Shown piece by piece: positions 32,848-42,970 of a stretch of DNA of 64,000 nucleotides. The notes under the pieces were generated by a model that made no database searches, was not told where the DNA came from, and was given only the letters and a program-made list of their open reading frames with translations. A program made the position numbers and the translations under genes. Position 1 is the first letter of the stretch; every line of letters begins with the position of its first letter. The DNA comes from Nemertoderma westbladi (Eukaryota > Xenacoelomorpha > Nemertodermatida > Nemertodermatidae), in NCBI GenBank assembly GCA_032718475.1, contig JAUCBJ010000054.1, positions 26,072 through 90,071 of the forward strand. The letters run 5' to 3'.

Positions 32848-35800
32848 AGTACATCTGAAAGAAAAGCCTTGCATGGCACTAAATAAGAAATGCCATAAAT
32901 GTGGAGAGATTGGGCATTTCTCATCTGTCTGCAAGAAGTCGAAAGCAATGGTTAGCGCTATTTGCGCCATTGGAATTGATTCGACATCTTTAGACATCCA
33001 ATTATCAGCAGGGACCGGAGAGGCTACTATCAAAGCATTTCCAGATACCCAGGCTACAGTAACAGTTGCTGGGATTAGTCTTCTGGCAGTGCTCGGACTC
33101 AGTATAGAGGACCTGGATCCATCACCTGTGGCAAAGTTGGTTGGTGTTGATAAGAAGCCGATCAAACAGAGGGGATCACTGATCTCAGTCATTCAAGTTG
33201 CTGAAGAAGCTACTGGGGAGCGTGTTATCTTCTGTGAAAATATTGATGGGCTCTACCTCTCTCTGGAAGTTTGCAAGCAACTACATATCATACCAGAAAC
33301 ATTTCCTTATCCTGTTCCAGTTGTTGCTTCTGTTGGCACAAGAACCCTTGACCCATTAGACCCGACCCCAGAACGGATACCAACTACTGGAGAGATGCCA
33401 AACTGGGCCAATCAATGGTGTACCAATTTGCCAGACATACCAACAGAGTCTCAAATTTCAAAGATCAGAGAGTTCTTATTCAAGAAGTATGAGGATGTTT
33501 TCAATACAACAGAACTCAAGACAATGGCTGGGGCAGGAGTTGGTAAACCAATGAAAATTGTTTTGAAAGAAGATGCAAAACCCTTCATTGTCGGAGCACC
33601 GAGACCAGTACCAATGGCCTATAGAGACAAGGCTGCTAAGGAGTTGAAGCGGATGGTCGATCAAGGTTGGATCTCTCCATTAGCTGATCGCCCTACAGAG
33701 TGGGCACATCCGATGGTTGTGGCACCAAAGCCTAATGGAGATGTGAGAATCTGTGCAGACTTAACAAAGCTGAATTCACAGGTAATACGCACATATCATC
33801 CTGTACAGCCGTCTTTTGAGGCAGTCGCCACCCTAGTAGCTGGTGGTGGCAATGAATGGTACTTCAAACTGGATGCATCAAAGGGCTACTACCAGATGCC
33901 ATTAGCAGATGAATCAAAGACAATGACAACTTTTGCTACATGGCTTGGGTACTATTATTATAACAGAAGTCCAATGGGATTCACATATACAGGTGACTCT
34001 TACTCACTGAGAGGGGATGTAGCACTGAAAGGCATCAGCGATGTAGTGAAGCAAACTGACGACATTGCTGGAGGGGCCAAAACATTCAAGGACTGCATGG
34101 CTAAGTTGATTACAGTCTTGGAGAGATGTAGAAAATATTCAATCACGCTGAACAAGGAGAAGGCTGAAATCTGCATGAAAACAATCAAGTTTGTTGGCTT
34201 CTTAATCAATGGCGAGGGCATCCATGCAGATCCAGAAAAAGTAAAAGCAATCCTTGAATTTCCAGAGCCGACAACTAGGACAGAACTGAAGAGTTTCATG
34301 GGCCTTGCAAATCAGCTCGGCCATTTTTCTGCAGAATTCAAGCCAACAGTGGAGCCTTTGCGTCCACTGCTATCAACCAAGACTGAATTCTTATGGGCAT
34401 CCCCTCAAAAGGCAGCTTTTGAAAAGACTAAGAATGTGTTGACATCCCTGCCTGTATTAAAGCCGTGGAGGAATACAGCAAAAGAAACTGCCTTGTTTAC
34501 GGATGCGAGTAGGCATGGATTAGGATTTTGCCTCATGCAGCGCAATTTAGCTACAGAGCAGTGGTCGCTAATTGAATGCGGATCTCGATTTCTGAGTACA
34601 GCTGAGAGTCGGTATGCTGTTATAGAGCTGGAAGCTCTGGCCATCACTTGGGCAATCAGGAAATGTAAAATGTACCTCTTGGGTCATCCAAACTTTAAAG
34701 TCATCACAGACCATGCACCATTACGAGCACTTTTCAACTCCAAAACAATTGATCAGGTGGAGAATGTTCGTGTAGCCTCATATAGAACTAAGCTGACAGC
34801 ATACAACTTCATTGTAGAGTGGAAGAAGGGAGCACTGAACCTGGCCCCCGATGCACTTTCAAGATATCCAGTATTGAATCCAACAGTGGAAGACCTGGCT
34901 GAGAGTTCTGTTACTCCAGAAGGAGCTTGGGCAACAGTATGTGCAATTGAAACTATAAAGGAAGGGTACATAGATAATGACCTTACGTTACAACGCTTGA
35001 AGGATGCGGCAAAAGCTGATACTGATTACACCAACCTGATTGAGGCTATCAAGCAAGGCAAACCTGGAACAACAGGCCTCTCCCGTTGCTACAAGTGTAA
35101 GTTTGATGAACTTGCTATTGAGGATGGACTGGTGATCATCAATGGGCAGGTGGTGGTGATACCACAGAGGGAACGCAGAAGCGTTCTACAGGCTCTGCAT
35201 CTTGGACACTCTGGATTTAACAGAATGCTTCTCAGGGCAAAATCATCGGTGCATTGGCCTTCCATGCGATTTGACCTTAAGAATTTGTCAGATTCATGTG
35301 AGCCTTGTCAGATTCTCCGACAGTCACTCAACCCAGAACCAATCTTACCAACCCCAGTACCACAAGGGCCTTATTCTTCAGTAACAGCTGATCTGTTTCA
35401 ACATGCAGGGTACTACTACATTGTTTATACTGATCGATTCAGTGGATATACTCATACTGCAAGATGGAGAAACTGCCCAACATCAGCACAGGTGATTCGT
35501 TACCTTACCCTGATCTATAGGGATACTGGTATCCCGAGGGAAATCTCAACCGATGGTGGACCTCAATTTAATGCTGCTGAAGCACAGGCTTTCTACAAGA
35601 AATGTGGGACTTTCTGGCGCTGTTCCTCACCATATTTTCCTCGTAGCAATGGACATGCTGAGGCAGCCGTAAAGCGGGTCAAGCATCTATTCAAGAAGAC
35701 AAATACTTCTGATCCTGGGGGTATAGAATTCGCTTTTGGGTTGTTAGAAATGAATAACACACCCAGCTCGGGAGGTGTAAGTCCAGCAATGCTTGCACTG

Positions 35801-36274
35801 GGCCGTGAGCAAAGGACACTCGTTCCCCGTTTGGAAACCCCAATGGTGACGCCTGCGACACGCACTGCGGGTGCAACCGCTCGAGTTATGAAGACAAAGG
35901 AAGCCACAGAAATGAAAATCAGAAAGGCTAGAAAGCTACAACCAATCGAACAGGGAGAACTTGTCTGGGTTCAGGATCCGAAATCAAGACGCTGGTTCTG
36001 TTCCGGTGTTGTAACTGAGATTCTCAACAACAATGACTATATAATCGAGACCGATAATGGAAAGGAATACCGCCGTAACCGGATATTTATCCGCCCAAAA
36101 AGTGCTCATGCCGCGACACATAGTATAACAGCACAACAACACAAAGAGGACGAGGAGAGTCTGGGTGCAGCTCAGCCTGATCATGTTGGACCTATTCAAA
36201 ATTATACAGTTTATCAACCTAGACGTTCCGGGCGGGAAAAAAAAATTACAGTACCATATCAGTACATAAATTAA
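32774..36274 (+). CDS. Gypsy 1 Pol: zinc knuckles, protease, RT, RNase H, integrase
   Basis: Open in the frame +1 to gag, overlapping it over 32774-32847. From 32819 it runs 1,151 residues. Order: two CCHC-like knuckles (CSHCGLRKVH, then CHKCGEIGHFSSVC), protease with PDTQATVTV (Gln where DTG/DSG is usual), RT with the catalytic box reading QTDD, RNase H (TDASRHGLGF, CGSRFLSTAESRYAVIELE), integrase HHCC region (HLGHSGFNRM...CEPC), and the D,D,E core (TADLFQH; STDGGPQFNA; SNGHAEAAVK). No internal stop. The RNase H/integrase style resembles Mag/SURL-type metazoan Gypsy elements (inference). The protease change may impair activity or be a lineage variant. Confidence 0.92.
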   Translation, partial: WKRVKIRQDLTCLKTVPCSHCGLRKVHLKEKPCMALNKKCHKCGEIGHFSSVCKKSKAMVSAICAIGIDSTSLDIQLSAGTGEATIKAFPDTQATVTVAGISLLAVLGLSIEDLDPSPVAKLVGVDKKPIKQRGSLISVIQVAEEATGERVIFCENIDGLYLSLEVCKQLHIIPETFPYPVPVVASVGTRTLDPLDPTPERIPTTGEMPNWANQWCTNLPDIPTESQISKIREFLFKKYEDVFNTTELKTMAGAGVGKPMKIVLKEDAKPFIVGAPRPVPMAYRDKAAKELKRMVDQGWISPLADRPTEWAHPMVVAPKPNGDVRICADLTKLNSQVIRTYHPVQPSFEAVATLVAGGGNEWYFKLDASKGYYQMPLADESKTMTTFATWLGYYYYNRSPMGFTYTGDSYSLRGDVALKGISDVVKQTDDIAGGAKTFKDCMAKLITVLERCRKYSITLNKEKAEICMKTIKFVGFLINGEGIHADPEKVKAILEFPEPTTRTELKSFMGLANQLGHFSAEFKPTVEPLRPLLSTKTEFLWASPQKAAFEKTKNVLTSLPVLKPWRNTAKETALFTDASRHGLGFCLMQRNLATEQWSLIECGSRFLSTAESRYAVIELEALAITWAIRKCKMYLLGHPNFKVITDHAPLRALFNSKTIDQVENVRVASYRTKLTAYNFIVEWKKGALNLAPDALSRYPVLNPTVEDLAESSVTPEGAWATVCAIETIKEGYIDNDLTLQRLKDAAKADTDYTNLIEAIKQGKPGTTGLSRCYKCKFDELAIEDGLVIINGQVVVIPQRERRSVLQALHLGHSGFNRMLLRAKSSVHWPSMRFDLKNLSDSCEPCQILRQSLNPEPILPTPVPQGPYSSVTADLFQHAGYYYIVYTDRFSGYTHTARWRNCPTSAQVIRYLTLIYRDTGIPREISTDGGPQFNAAEAQAFYKKCGTFWRCSSPYFPRSNGHAEAAVKRVKHLFKKTNTSDPGGIEFAFGLLEMNNTPSSGGVSPAMLALGREQRTLVPRLETPMVTPATRTAGATARVMKTKEATEMKIRKARKLQPIEQGELVWVQDPKSRRWFCSGVVTEILNNNDYIIETDNGKEYRRNRIFIRPKSAHAATHSITAQQHKEDEESLGAAQPDHVGPIQNYTVYQPRRSGREKKITVPYQYIN

Positions 36275-36293
36275 GCAGAACATCGTTCTGCTC

Positions 36294-36310
36294 AAAGAAA
36301 GAAAGAGAGA
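36294..36310 (+). other. Polypurine tract, Gypsy 1
   Basis: AAAGAAAGAAAGAGAGA abuts the 3' LTR, the expected plus-strand primer position. Confidence 0.8.
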
Positions 36311-36484
36311 TGTAGTAGGAACCATATAACATTATACTGTAATATATCCATGTGCTTATGGTGGAGGGAATTTCAAATGCGATCCTGACTTATATACTTA
36401 GATATACTCGTAAACCTTTATTAATGTATACGCCAGTCTCTATTACGTTTGAGTTTCACTTATGTTGTGATATCAACATCTACT
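36311..36484 (+). repeat. 3' LTR, Gypsy 1
   Basis: 174 bp from TGTAGTAGGAACC to AACATCTACT, identical to the combined 5' LTR pieces, followed by the target duplication CAAAG. Confidence 0.93.
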
Positions 36485-36534
36485 CAAAGGCGCTTTAAAA
36501 CAAATCGTACTTAGGGTATGCACATGAAAATAAA

Positions 36535-36800
36535 TGAATTTTTAATCCGCCTCAAAGCAGCTCCAGTTGAACGAGTTAATGGTGGAGAAATTGACGTCGA
36601 CGTGGATAAACTCGCGTCCAATCACCCTCCACGGTACCTATCTTACCAAGGGGGAGTTTCACGATGCTGCCTGCCTGCGGTACGGTTGGCATCCCTGGTC
36701 TACCCCGGTCCGTTGTGCCTGTGGGACACGATCGCGTCGCGTCATCTGCACTGGGCCTGCAACTGGGTGCGACGTTAGGTAAGCTTTGCGCTACTGCGGG
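36535..36800 (+). pseudogene. Retroelement C-terminal fragment
   Basis: A GC-rich 260-bp patch whose translation includes KGEFHDAACLRYGWHPW and PVRCACG. This resembles the F-x-DA-x-x-LRYG...P-x-x-C-x-CG block seen at the C-terminus of some metazoan reverse-transcriptase ORFs. Frames change inside it, so it is a relic. The family match is from memory and moderate. Confidence 0.42.
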
Positions 36801-36959
36801 CAAGCCTAGTGAGTTCTCCACTGCGTTATGGTGGGGCGGAACTCATTATTCCTGTACAGTATATACGAACTTTCCTGGTTTTTGATTGTCTGTAATCACT
36901 ACCGTACACAACGTACTACAGTATTGCATATAGTGGATTACAGTAGGACATAATTCATC

Positions 36960-37250
36960 CATACATTATTGTAATTGTCAAAGAGGCTGGGGCCTTCGAG
37001 TCGTCTCCGATGTCCATCTATGATGTTCACTGGTCGCTTTTACTCATAAGGAACGTAAACTGAAATGAAACTAAAACGATGGTCTAAAATTTGAAAAAAT
37101 TTAAAAAATGCACTTGAGAGTTAGAGAGACGTATCCTTACATTATTGGTAATTGCCAAGAGAGAGGAGCCTTCGGGTCGCCCCCGGTGTTTCGTCTGTCA
37201 CGTTCACTGGTCTCTTTTACTTATCAGGAACGTAAACTGAAATTAAATTC
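36960..37250. repeat. Two diverged direct repeats of about 110 bp
   Basis: Copies at about 36965-37072 and 37137-37246 share TACATTATT-GTAATTG, GGGCCTTCGAGTCG-like and AGGAACGTAAACTGAAAT blocks. Nature unknown. Confidence 0.65.
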
Positions 37251-37284
37251 CACTTAGGTGTTTCTTTTCGAAATTAAAAGCATA

Positions 37285-38031
37285 AAAAACCATCGGGGTC
37301 ATATTGACCCCAATGGTCGTTGGTGTGGTCAAGGTAATTAAATTCAAATTAAAAGCGTAAATTAAATTTTTGGTCTACAAAATTATATGGGTCATGTAGA
37401 GCACACAAAAATTGAGGAATTCATGGAATTACAGCACCTGAACATTAATTGGACTGAAATTACAACATTTTAAATGTGTCCTTGGGGTCTTAATAGACCC
37501 CATGGGTGCCCGTGGTTTAAAGTAGTTCGCTAATTGCACAAAAACGCCACATTTTTGCCGCAAAAGCTTTAACAAAGCTCTCACTAAGTAGCTGCTGTAA
37601 CTAATACTAACTCTATGAATACCGCCCCAGGTTTTTAACATAATTTTAAATTGATAATATCGTGCCTGTGCAACCGGTTTAACGTTGAATAAAATAAAAT
37701 AAATAATACGATGTGTTGCCATTTTCAAGTACATTTAACATTTCTAACTAACTAAACTATAAACTTTAGCCCTAATGAATTACTTTTTGCATTGTTTTTA
37801 CGTAACTTTAATACATTAATATGAAGTTAGAGATTATCGCGCTTGCTGTTACTTTTATACTCTAAATAATAATTAATATTCTAGAACAAAAACATTAGAT
37901 TTATAGCGATTTACGTCTCAAAATTTACACTTTAGTATTTTGATAATATCTATGGCATATTTTTTTCTAAAATGTTGGAGCACTGGCGGGCACTAAATTT
38001 TAGTTCCCTGGTCGGGAAAGGGTTAAATATA
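37285..38031. mobile_element. Possible piggyBac-like remnant
   Basis: Contains GGGGTCATATTGACCCC at about 37296 and GGGGTCTTAATAGACCCC at about 37485, palindromes often found near piggyBac-type ends. At about 38010-38031 there is a terminus-like CCCTGGTCGGGAAAGGGTTAA ending in TTAA, as expected for piggyBac right ends. The matching left terminus and any transposase are not seen, so this is tentative. Confidence 0.4.
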
Positions 38032-39029
38032 AGTAAATAATTGCTTATCTAGACTTATAAAAGTCAAATTATTCCCTCTCTTTCTCTCTATCTATAACGA
38101 AGGCTCATTATACATTATACATATACAGTAGGCCACTTTTCCCACCTTTCGAAAAATTTAATTCACGTTCGGTACCGGCGGGATACCGGGTAACCCGCCT
38201 CGGGTATTAATTGCCAGCTAGTATACCATAAAATACATATAAAATTTGAAAAAAAAATTTGGCGCCTCCTAGCGGCCTTCGTGAGATCTTAAAAATTTCA
38301 CTAAAAAGACTCTTCCTCCGTTATTTTCCATATTTATTATCTGATAGCACATTTTTTTGGAACCAGAATGTTCATTTTCAGTAGATTTTTCACCCACTTT
38401 TGATTATTGTTTTTTATTTCTGACAATGGCAATTTTGTTTTTAAAAACTGAAAAAATCCATGTTTTTTTCTAATTGTTCATTAAAAAAAATGGGGAAATA
38501 TTATTAAATTAACGAAATCGCGTAAAATTTATTGAAGCTTATGAAATTACCTTTCATATGAAGAAAAAATTACAAACAACAACGGTTAAGAAATGGCGGA
38601 GGAGGAGAAGTATTTTTCGTGCGAAAAAATGCCATCTGAGATCATCGAATTCAAAGTTCTACTACAGTATTATTATACTACAAGTCTATAGGGCGTGGTG
38701 GGGCAGTTTCGCCTGCACACCGGTGTCACAGGCGAAAATGCACCATGTCCCATGTCCGGGATGCCCCCCAGATTTCGAGAGAGGCGGTCCGAAACCCTAA
38801 TTCAAAGTGAAATTGAAATTTGTGCATTTTGTTGGTATTATTGGAAAGCTGGCCGTGCATGGGGGATAGCTGTGTTAGTGGCATTCGAATGTTGCATGTA
38901 TTTGCATCCGCTGCAGGCCATTTATTATATTTCATAAATACATAATATTCTGGAACATTTTGTTTATCTCATGAGTATAGCTGGGCAACAATGCAATGAT
39001 TATTACCAATAAAGACTAAAATATGATGT
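38032..39029. other. No gene seen
   Basis: AT-rich sequence with a GC-richer patch at 38690-38800. A block at 38918-38965 repeats sequence from 9912-9960. No supported coding or RNA gene. Confidence 0.5.
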
Positions 39030-39246
39030 GCTGTTGTGGGTAGTACAAACTATACCCCAAACCCAGCTGTTGTGGGTAGTACAAACTATACCCCAAACCC
39101 AGCTGTTGTGGGTAGTACAAACTATACCCCAAACCCAGCTGTTGTGGGTAGTACAAACTATACCCCAAACCCAGCTGTTGTGGGTAGTACAAACTATACC
39201 CCAAACCCAGCTGTTGTGGGTAGTACAAACTATACCCCAAACCCAG
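39030..39246. repeat. 36-bp tandem repeat, 6 copies
   Basis: Six perfect copies of a 36-bp unit containing GTTGTGGGTAGTACAAAC and TATACCCCAAACCCAGCT. Open frames on both strands follow from a stop-free unit divisible by three. Confidence 0.97.
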
Positions 39247-40342
39247 TAATTCAGACTTTTTGTTTATTAATCCACCACTATTCACAAGTAAGTACAGAAG
39301 AAGCGGTACTCATGCGAACACAATTAATTTAAAATAATATTTATTTAGTTGCACATGTCTTTATCGTCACAGCAAATTAATTCGCAATCCGGGTGATCCG
39401 CACAAAGCAATGGTTCTGCAATGTCGCAATATTGTCGGTAATCTGGCAGGATGCCCGCCATTCCCACTACGCCGTCATATACTGTGTTATCTCCTTTTTT
39501 CAAACTCTGAAATAAAAATATATTTAGTGCGCCTAAAGTATTATTATTGCTTTAATATACAGAATATGGGATTTTGCCCAAATATAAATTAACATGTTCG
39601 TTTAACATATAGACTAGGAGATTTCCGACCCGAACAATAATTCCGACCTATCAAAGTTAAACTAGGAAATTATTTTGGTATATTGGGCTCACTCTTACGT
39701 TGTGGCATCTACCTACAGTATGTGTAACGTTTCATGCAAAAGATATGGTACTGTACATACCCAGCAAAAATCGCAAAGATCTCCTCTATCTTTGATATCT
39801 CCATCCGACATTGTACGTTTGCAACGCAAACTGAATCCAACTACAACAAATGTTGCAAATACCAACAATTTAAGCATTTTTTACAGAAATGTTATGTGTT
39901 TTAACAAAAAATATTTAAAAACAAAATAATTTGTTGTAACATAAAACTTGGAAGTCGATTTAGGGGGGAGAATCGATGTTTGAAATACACCTTAGCTAAT
40001 CGATTTTATATTGGCAGGAGGCGGGGTAGCTCAATTGAAAGAAAGTTGAAAGAGTTGAAAGAAAGTTTTACTACTACTACTATTGGCATGCTACATTGCA
40101 GCTGCATTATATAAATATATATGCTGTGCCGGCTTGTCGACAAAATGCGCCGTCACAACATAGGGATTTCCAATCTGAAAGCGGCTTAGCGAGATCTCTT
40201 ACTTCTCGAGTTATTATTTGTCCCGTCAATTACTACAATGCGATCCGTTGTATACATTTTCGAATTTTTGACGTTAAGAACTGTGACTCATTTGCAAATC
40301 GAGCTACAGGCTTCCAATCTATTGGTTCTAGGATCAAAACTT
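39247..40342. other. No gene seen
   Basis: AT-rich DNA without a recognisable feature. Short open frames at 39410-39592, 39675-39929 and 40096-40461 have no family resemblance, and the last runs into the minisatellite. Confidence 0.5.
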
Positions 40343-41070
40343 CCGATAGGAGCAGCCCCCACTGGCCCATACAGAGGTACATTCCGGTAGTAGATAGGAG
40401 CAGCCCCCACTGGCCCATACAGAGGTACATTCCGGTAGTAGATAGGAGCAGCGCACGGTAGAAGGTAGGAGCAGCGCCCACACATAGGTACATTCCGGTA
40501 GCAGATAGGAGCAGCGCCCACACATACATTCCGGTAGCAGATAGGAGCAGTGCCCACACATACATTCCAGTAGCAGATAGGAGCAGTGCCCACACATACA
40601 TTCCGGTAGCAGATAGGAGCAGCGCCCACACATACATTCCGGTAGCAGATAGGAGCAGTGCCCACACATACATTCCGGTAGCAGATAGGAGCAGCGCCCA
40701 CACATAGGTACATTCCGGTAGTAGATAGGAGCAGCGCCCACACATACATTCTGGTAGCAGATAGGAGCAGTGCACGGTAGCAGATAGGAACAGAGCCCAC
40801 ACATAGGTACATTCCGGTAGCAGATAGGAGCAACGCCCACACATAGGTACATTCCGGTAGTAGATAGGAGCAGCGCCCACACATAGGTACATTCCGGTAG
40901 CAGATAGGAGCAGCGCCCACACATAGGTACATTCCGGTAGCAGATAGGAGCAGCGCACGGTAGCAGATAGGAGCAGCGCCCACACATACATTCCGGTGGC
41001 AGATAGGAGCAGCGCCCACACATACATTCTGGTAGCAAATAGGAGCAGCGCCCACACCTACATTCCGGTA
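40343..41070. repeat. 36/40-bp minisatellite, left block
   Basis: Units contain GCAGATAGGAGCAGCGCCCA and CACATACATTCCGGTA. A 4-bp longer form reads CACATAGGTACATTCC, and a short form reads GCGCACGGTAGCAGATAGG. The first two units (to about 40440) are the most divergent (CCCCCACTGGCCCATACAG), consistent with an array edge. Confidence 0.96.
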
Positions 41071-41075
41071 GCAGA

Positions 41076-41301
41076 TGTTAAGATAGGATATTCTAACATA
41101 TCATTGTATAATGTATACACGATTTAGGCCTGTCAATAAATGCACTAGACCTATTGCAGTATTGCTGCAGTGCAGCAGTGCCGGTATGTCGCACAGTGCT
41201 ACCTCTAACTAAAAGTAAGTTTGAATTTCCCTCCACCTTATATCTCTCTCAAAATGTAAGAAACCGAGTCCGGCAGACTAACAGTTTATGATATTCTAAC
41301 A
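41076..41301 (-). repeat. 3' LTR, Gypsy 2
   Basis: 226 bp, TG...CA ends on either strand. The adjacent inner sequence 41302-41313 (CCCCCCTTCGAG) is, on the minus strand, the polypurine tract GAAGGGGGG. Confidence 0.93.
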
Positions 41302-41338
41302 CCCCCCTTCGAGCTTTTAGTATATGATATGAAAGCTT

Positions 41339-42970
41339 TCAGTTTGTAGAGGAATGTAGTCTGTCTGGAGAGCGTCGATTGCGTTGTGGATATCTATGAA
41401 CGACAGGTATATCATCCACTAACGTCGGTTTCCATGTTACATGTTTCCGTTGATAGGGTTGTTCTTTCTGTATAATAGGGTCTGCCGCAGTGTCCTTAAT
41501 AAGGAATCTTCGGTTGCGCCGTAGTGCGCGGCCCGATGGGGTCCGGACCCTGTAAGAACGATGTGGATTGATCTCCACAACGACACCGGATCGGTCCCAA
41601 CGCTTTGTAGAAGCATTCTGGATAAGGACCTTCTCCCCAATCTGAAGTGGTTTGAGTTTGTGGGCGCCCTTATTATAATAGTTGGCAGTTTTGGATTTTA
41701 GGTCATGGGCCTTTATATCCATTTCAGTCCGAGTAGACTGATGGCTCCCATGGAACGCACTGCTGTGGATGGGGATTCGTGTACGGATAGGATGTCCGAA
41801 CAGAATTTCGGCTGGCGATTTCCCATGCATGCGTGGCGCATTCCGTAATTCGAGTAGCCCCTCCCCGAATCTCTCACTCTTGATGTTTCCTCCAGTCTTT
41901 GCGAGGAGGGATTTGATAGCTTTCACCGCTGATTCGGCGTGACCGTTACTTTGCGCGTATCCCGGTGAAGAAATGATCGGTTTGACGCCCCAATCATTGA
42001 GGAAATCCTCGAATACGGTGGCTGTAAATTGAGGGCCGCCATCGGATCGTAAACGTGTAGGGACACCAAAGCGGATGAACACGCTGTGGATACTCTCGAT
42101 AGTTTTCGCCGCAGTGGGAGGGGTGCTGTAAGAGAGGACTTCTGGCCACCCGGAGTAGCGATCCGCTACAGTGAGGTAATCATGACCGTTTAGGGAGAAG
42201 AAATCGCACGAAATTTCTTCGAAGGGCCGTGTAGCCGGGGGGTCGTAGAGCATTGGCTCTTTGGGATGGCTTGGTTGATAAGCCAAACATTCACGGCACG
42301 ACCCAGTAGTGTTCCGAATGTCACTGGTCAATCCTGGCCAGTAAACAGTTTGACGTGCACGACGCAGCGTCTTTTCAACACCTTGGTGAGACGAATGTAA
42401 GCGTTGAAGAATTTTCCGTCGTTCTTCAAGCGGGATGACTATGCGATGACCATATAGAATGAGATCATGGTCAGTCGTGAGTTCATGACGAATTGACCAG
42501 AATGGTTGAACTCCAGATAGTGTCCGAGTGTCCAGGGGGAAACCGGATTGTATGGCTTTGTGTAATGCCATGTAATCAGGGTCGTTCAGAACACATTGAT
42601 TCAGGGATTCTAGAATGGAGTCGTCAAAAGGGGCTTCAATATCCGAGATGGTTTGTTGAGTAACCGCCCGGATGTAATATGACATATCACCGTCATCGAC
42701 AATGTCCTCTGGAGTGGGGTCATCCACAGGGGCGCGGGATAGAGCATCTGGTATTCGATGGTCTTTCCCCTTTCTCCAGATTGTGGTAAACACATATGGA
42801 GACAGTTTGGTCTTTAGTCGCTGGAGGCGTGTGTTCTCCGTTGCATCGATGGTGTAACGATCAATGATCGTCACGAGTGGTTGGTGGTCCACCACTAAGG
42901 TGTAATTATACAACCCCAGTAAGTACAATCTACACTTCTGGGTTGCCCAGACTACCGCTAACATTTCCAA
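41339..42970 (-). pseudogene. Gypsy 2 Pol, downstream part: RNase H end and integrase
   Basis: 543 residues opening in the middle of RNase H ([14 protein letters not shown]), then the integrase zinc domain (HSSHQGVEKTLRRAR...CRECLAYQ) and the catalytic D,D,E core (SCDFFSLNGH; SDGGPQFTAT; SNGHAESAVK). A basic C-terminal tail follows. Intact from this point, but separated from the rest of Pol by a frame change at about 42983. In comparison with element 1, about 8 nucleotides appear to be missing there. The integrase would not be made as a fusion. Confidence 0.85.

Larger units (their letters stand above)
29340..36484 (+). mobile_element. Ty3/Gypsy retrotransposon 1 with split 5' LTR
   Basis: Flanked by CAAAG at 29335-29339 and 36485-36489 (5-bp target duplication). 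The 3' LTR is 174 bp (36311-36484). The 5' LTR is the same 174 bp in two pieces, 29340-29369 and 31028-31171, with no base difference seen. The leader 31172-31752 begins with the primer-binding region, and gag and pol follow. A purine tract (AAAGAAAGAAAGAGAGA) precedes the 3' LTR. Identical LTRs and open gag and pol frames indicate very recent insertion. Confidence 0.93.

Noticed and set aside
36518-36885. Overlapping GC-rich open frames as a host gene
   Set aside because: Frame changes and resemblance to a retroelement C-terminus favour a relic over a gene.
40018-40045. tRNA-like GGGGTAGCTCAATTG
   Set aside because: Only the D-arm-like start is present. No anticodon or T-arm could be folded downstream.
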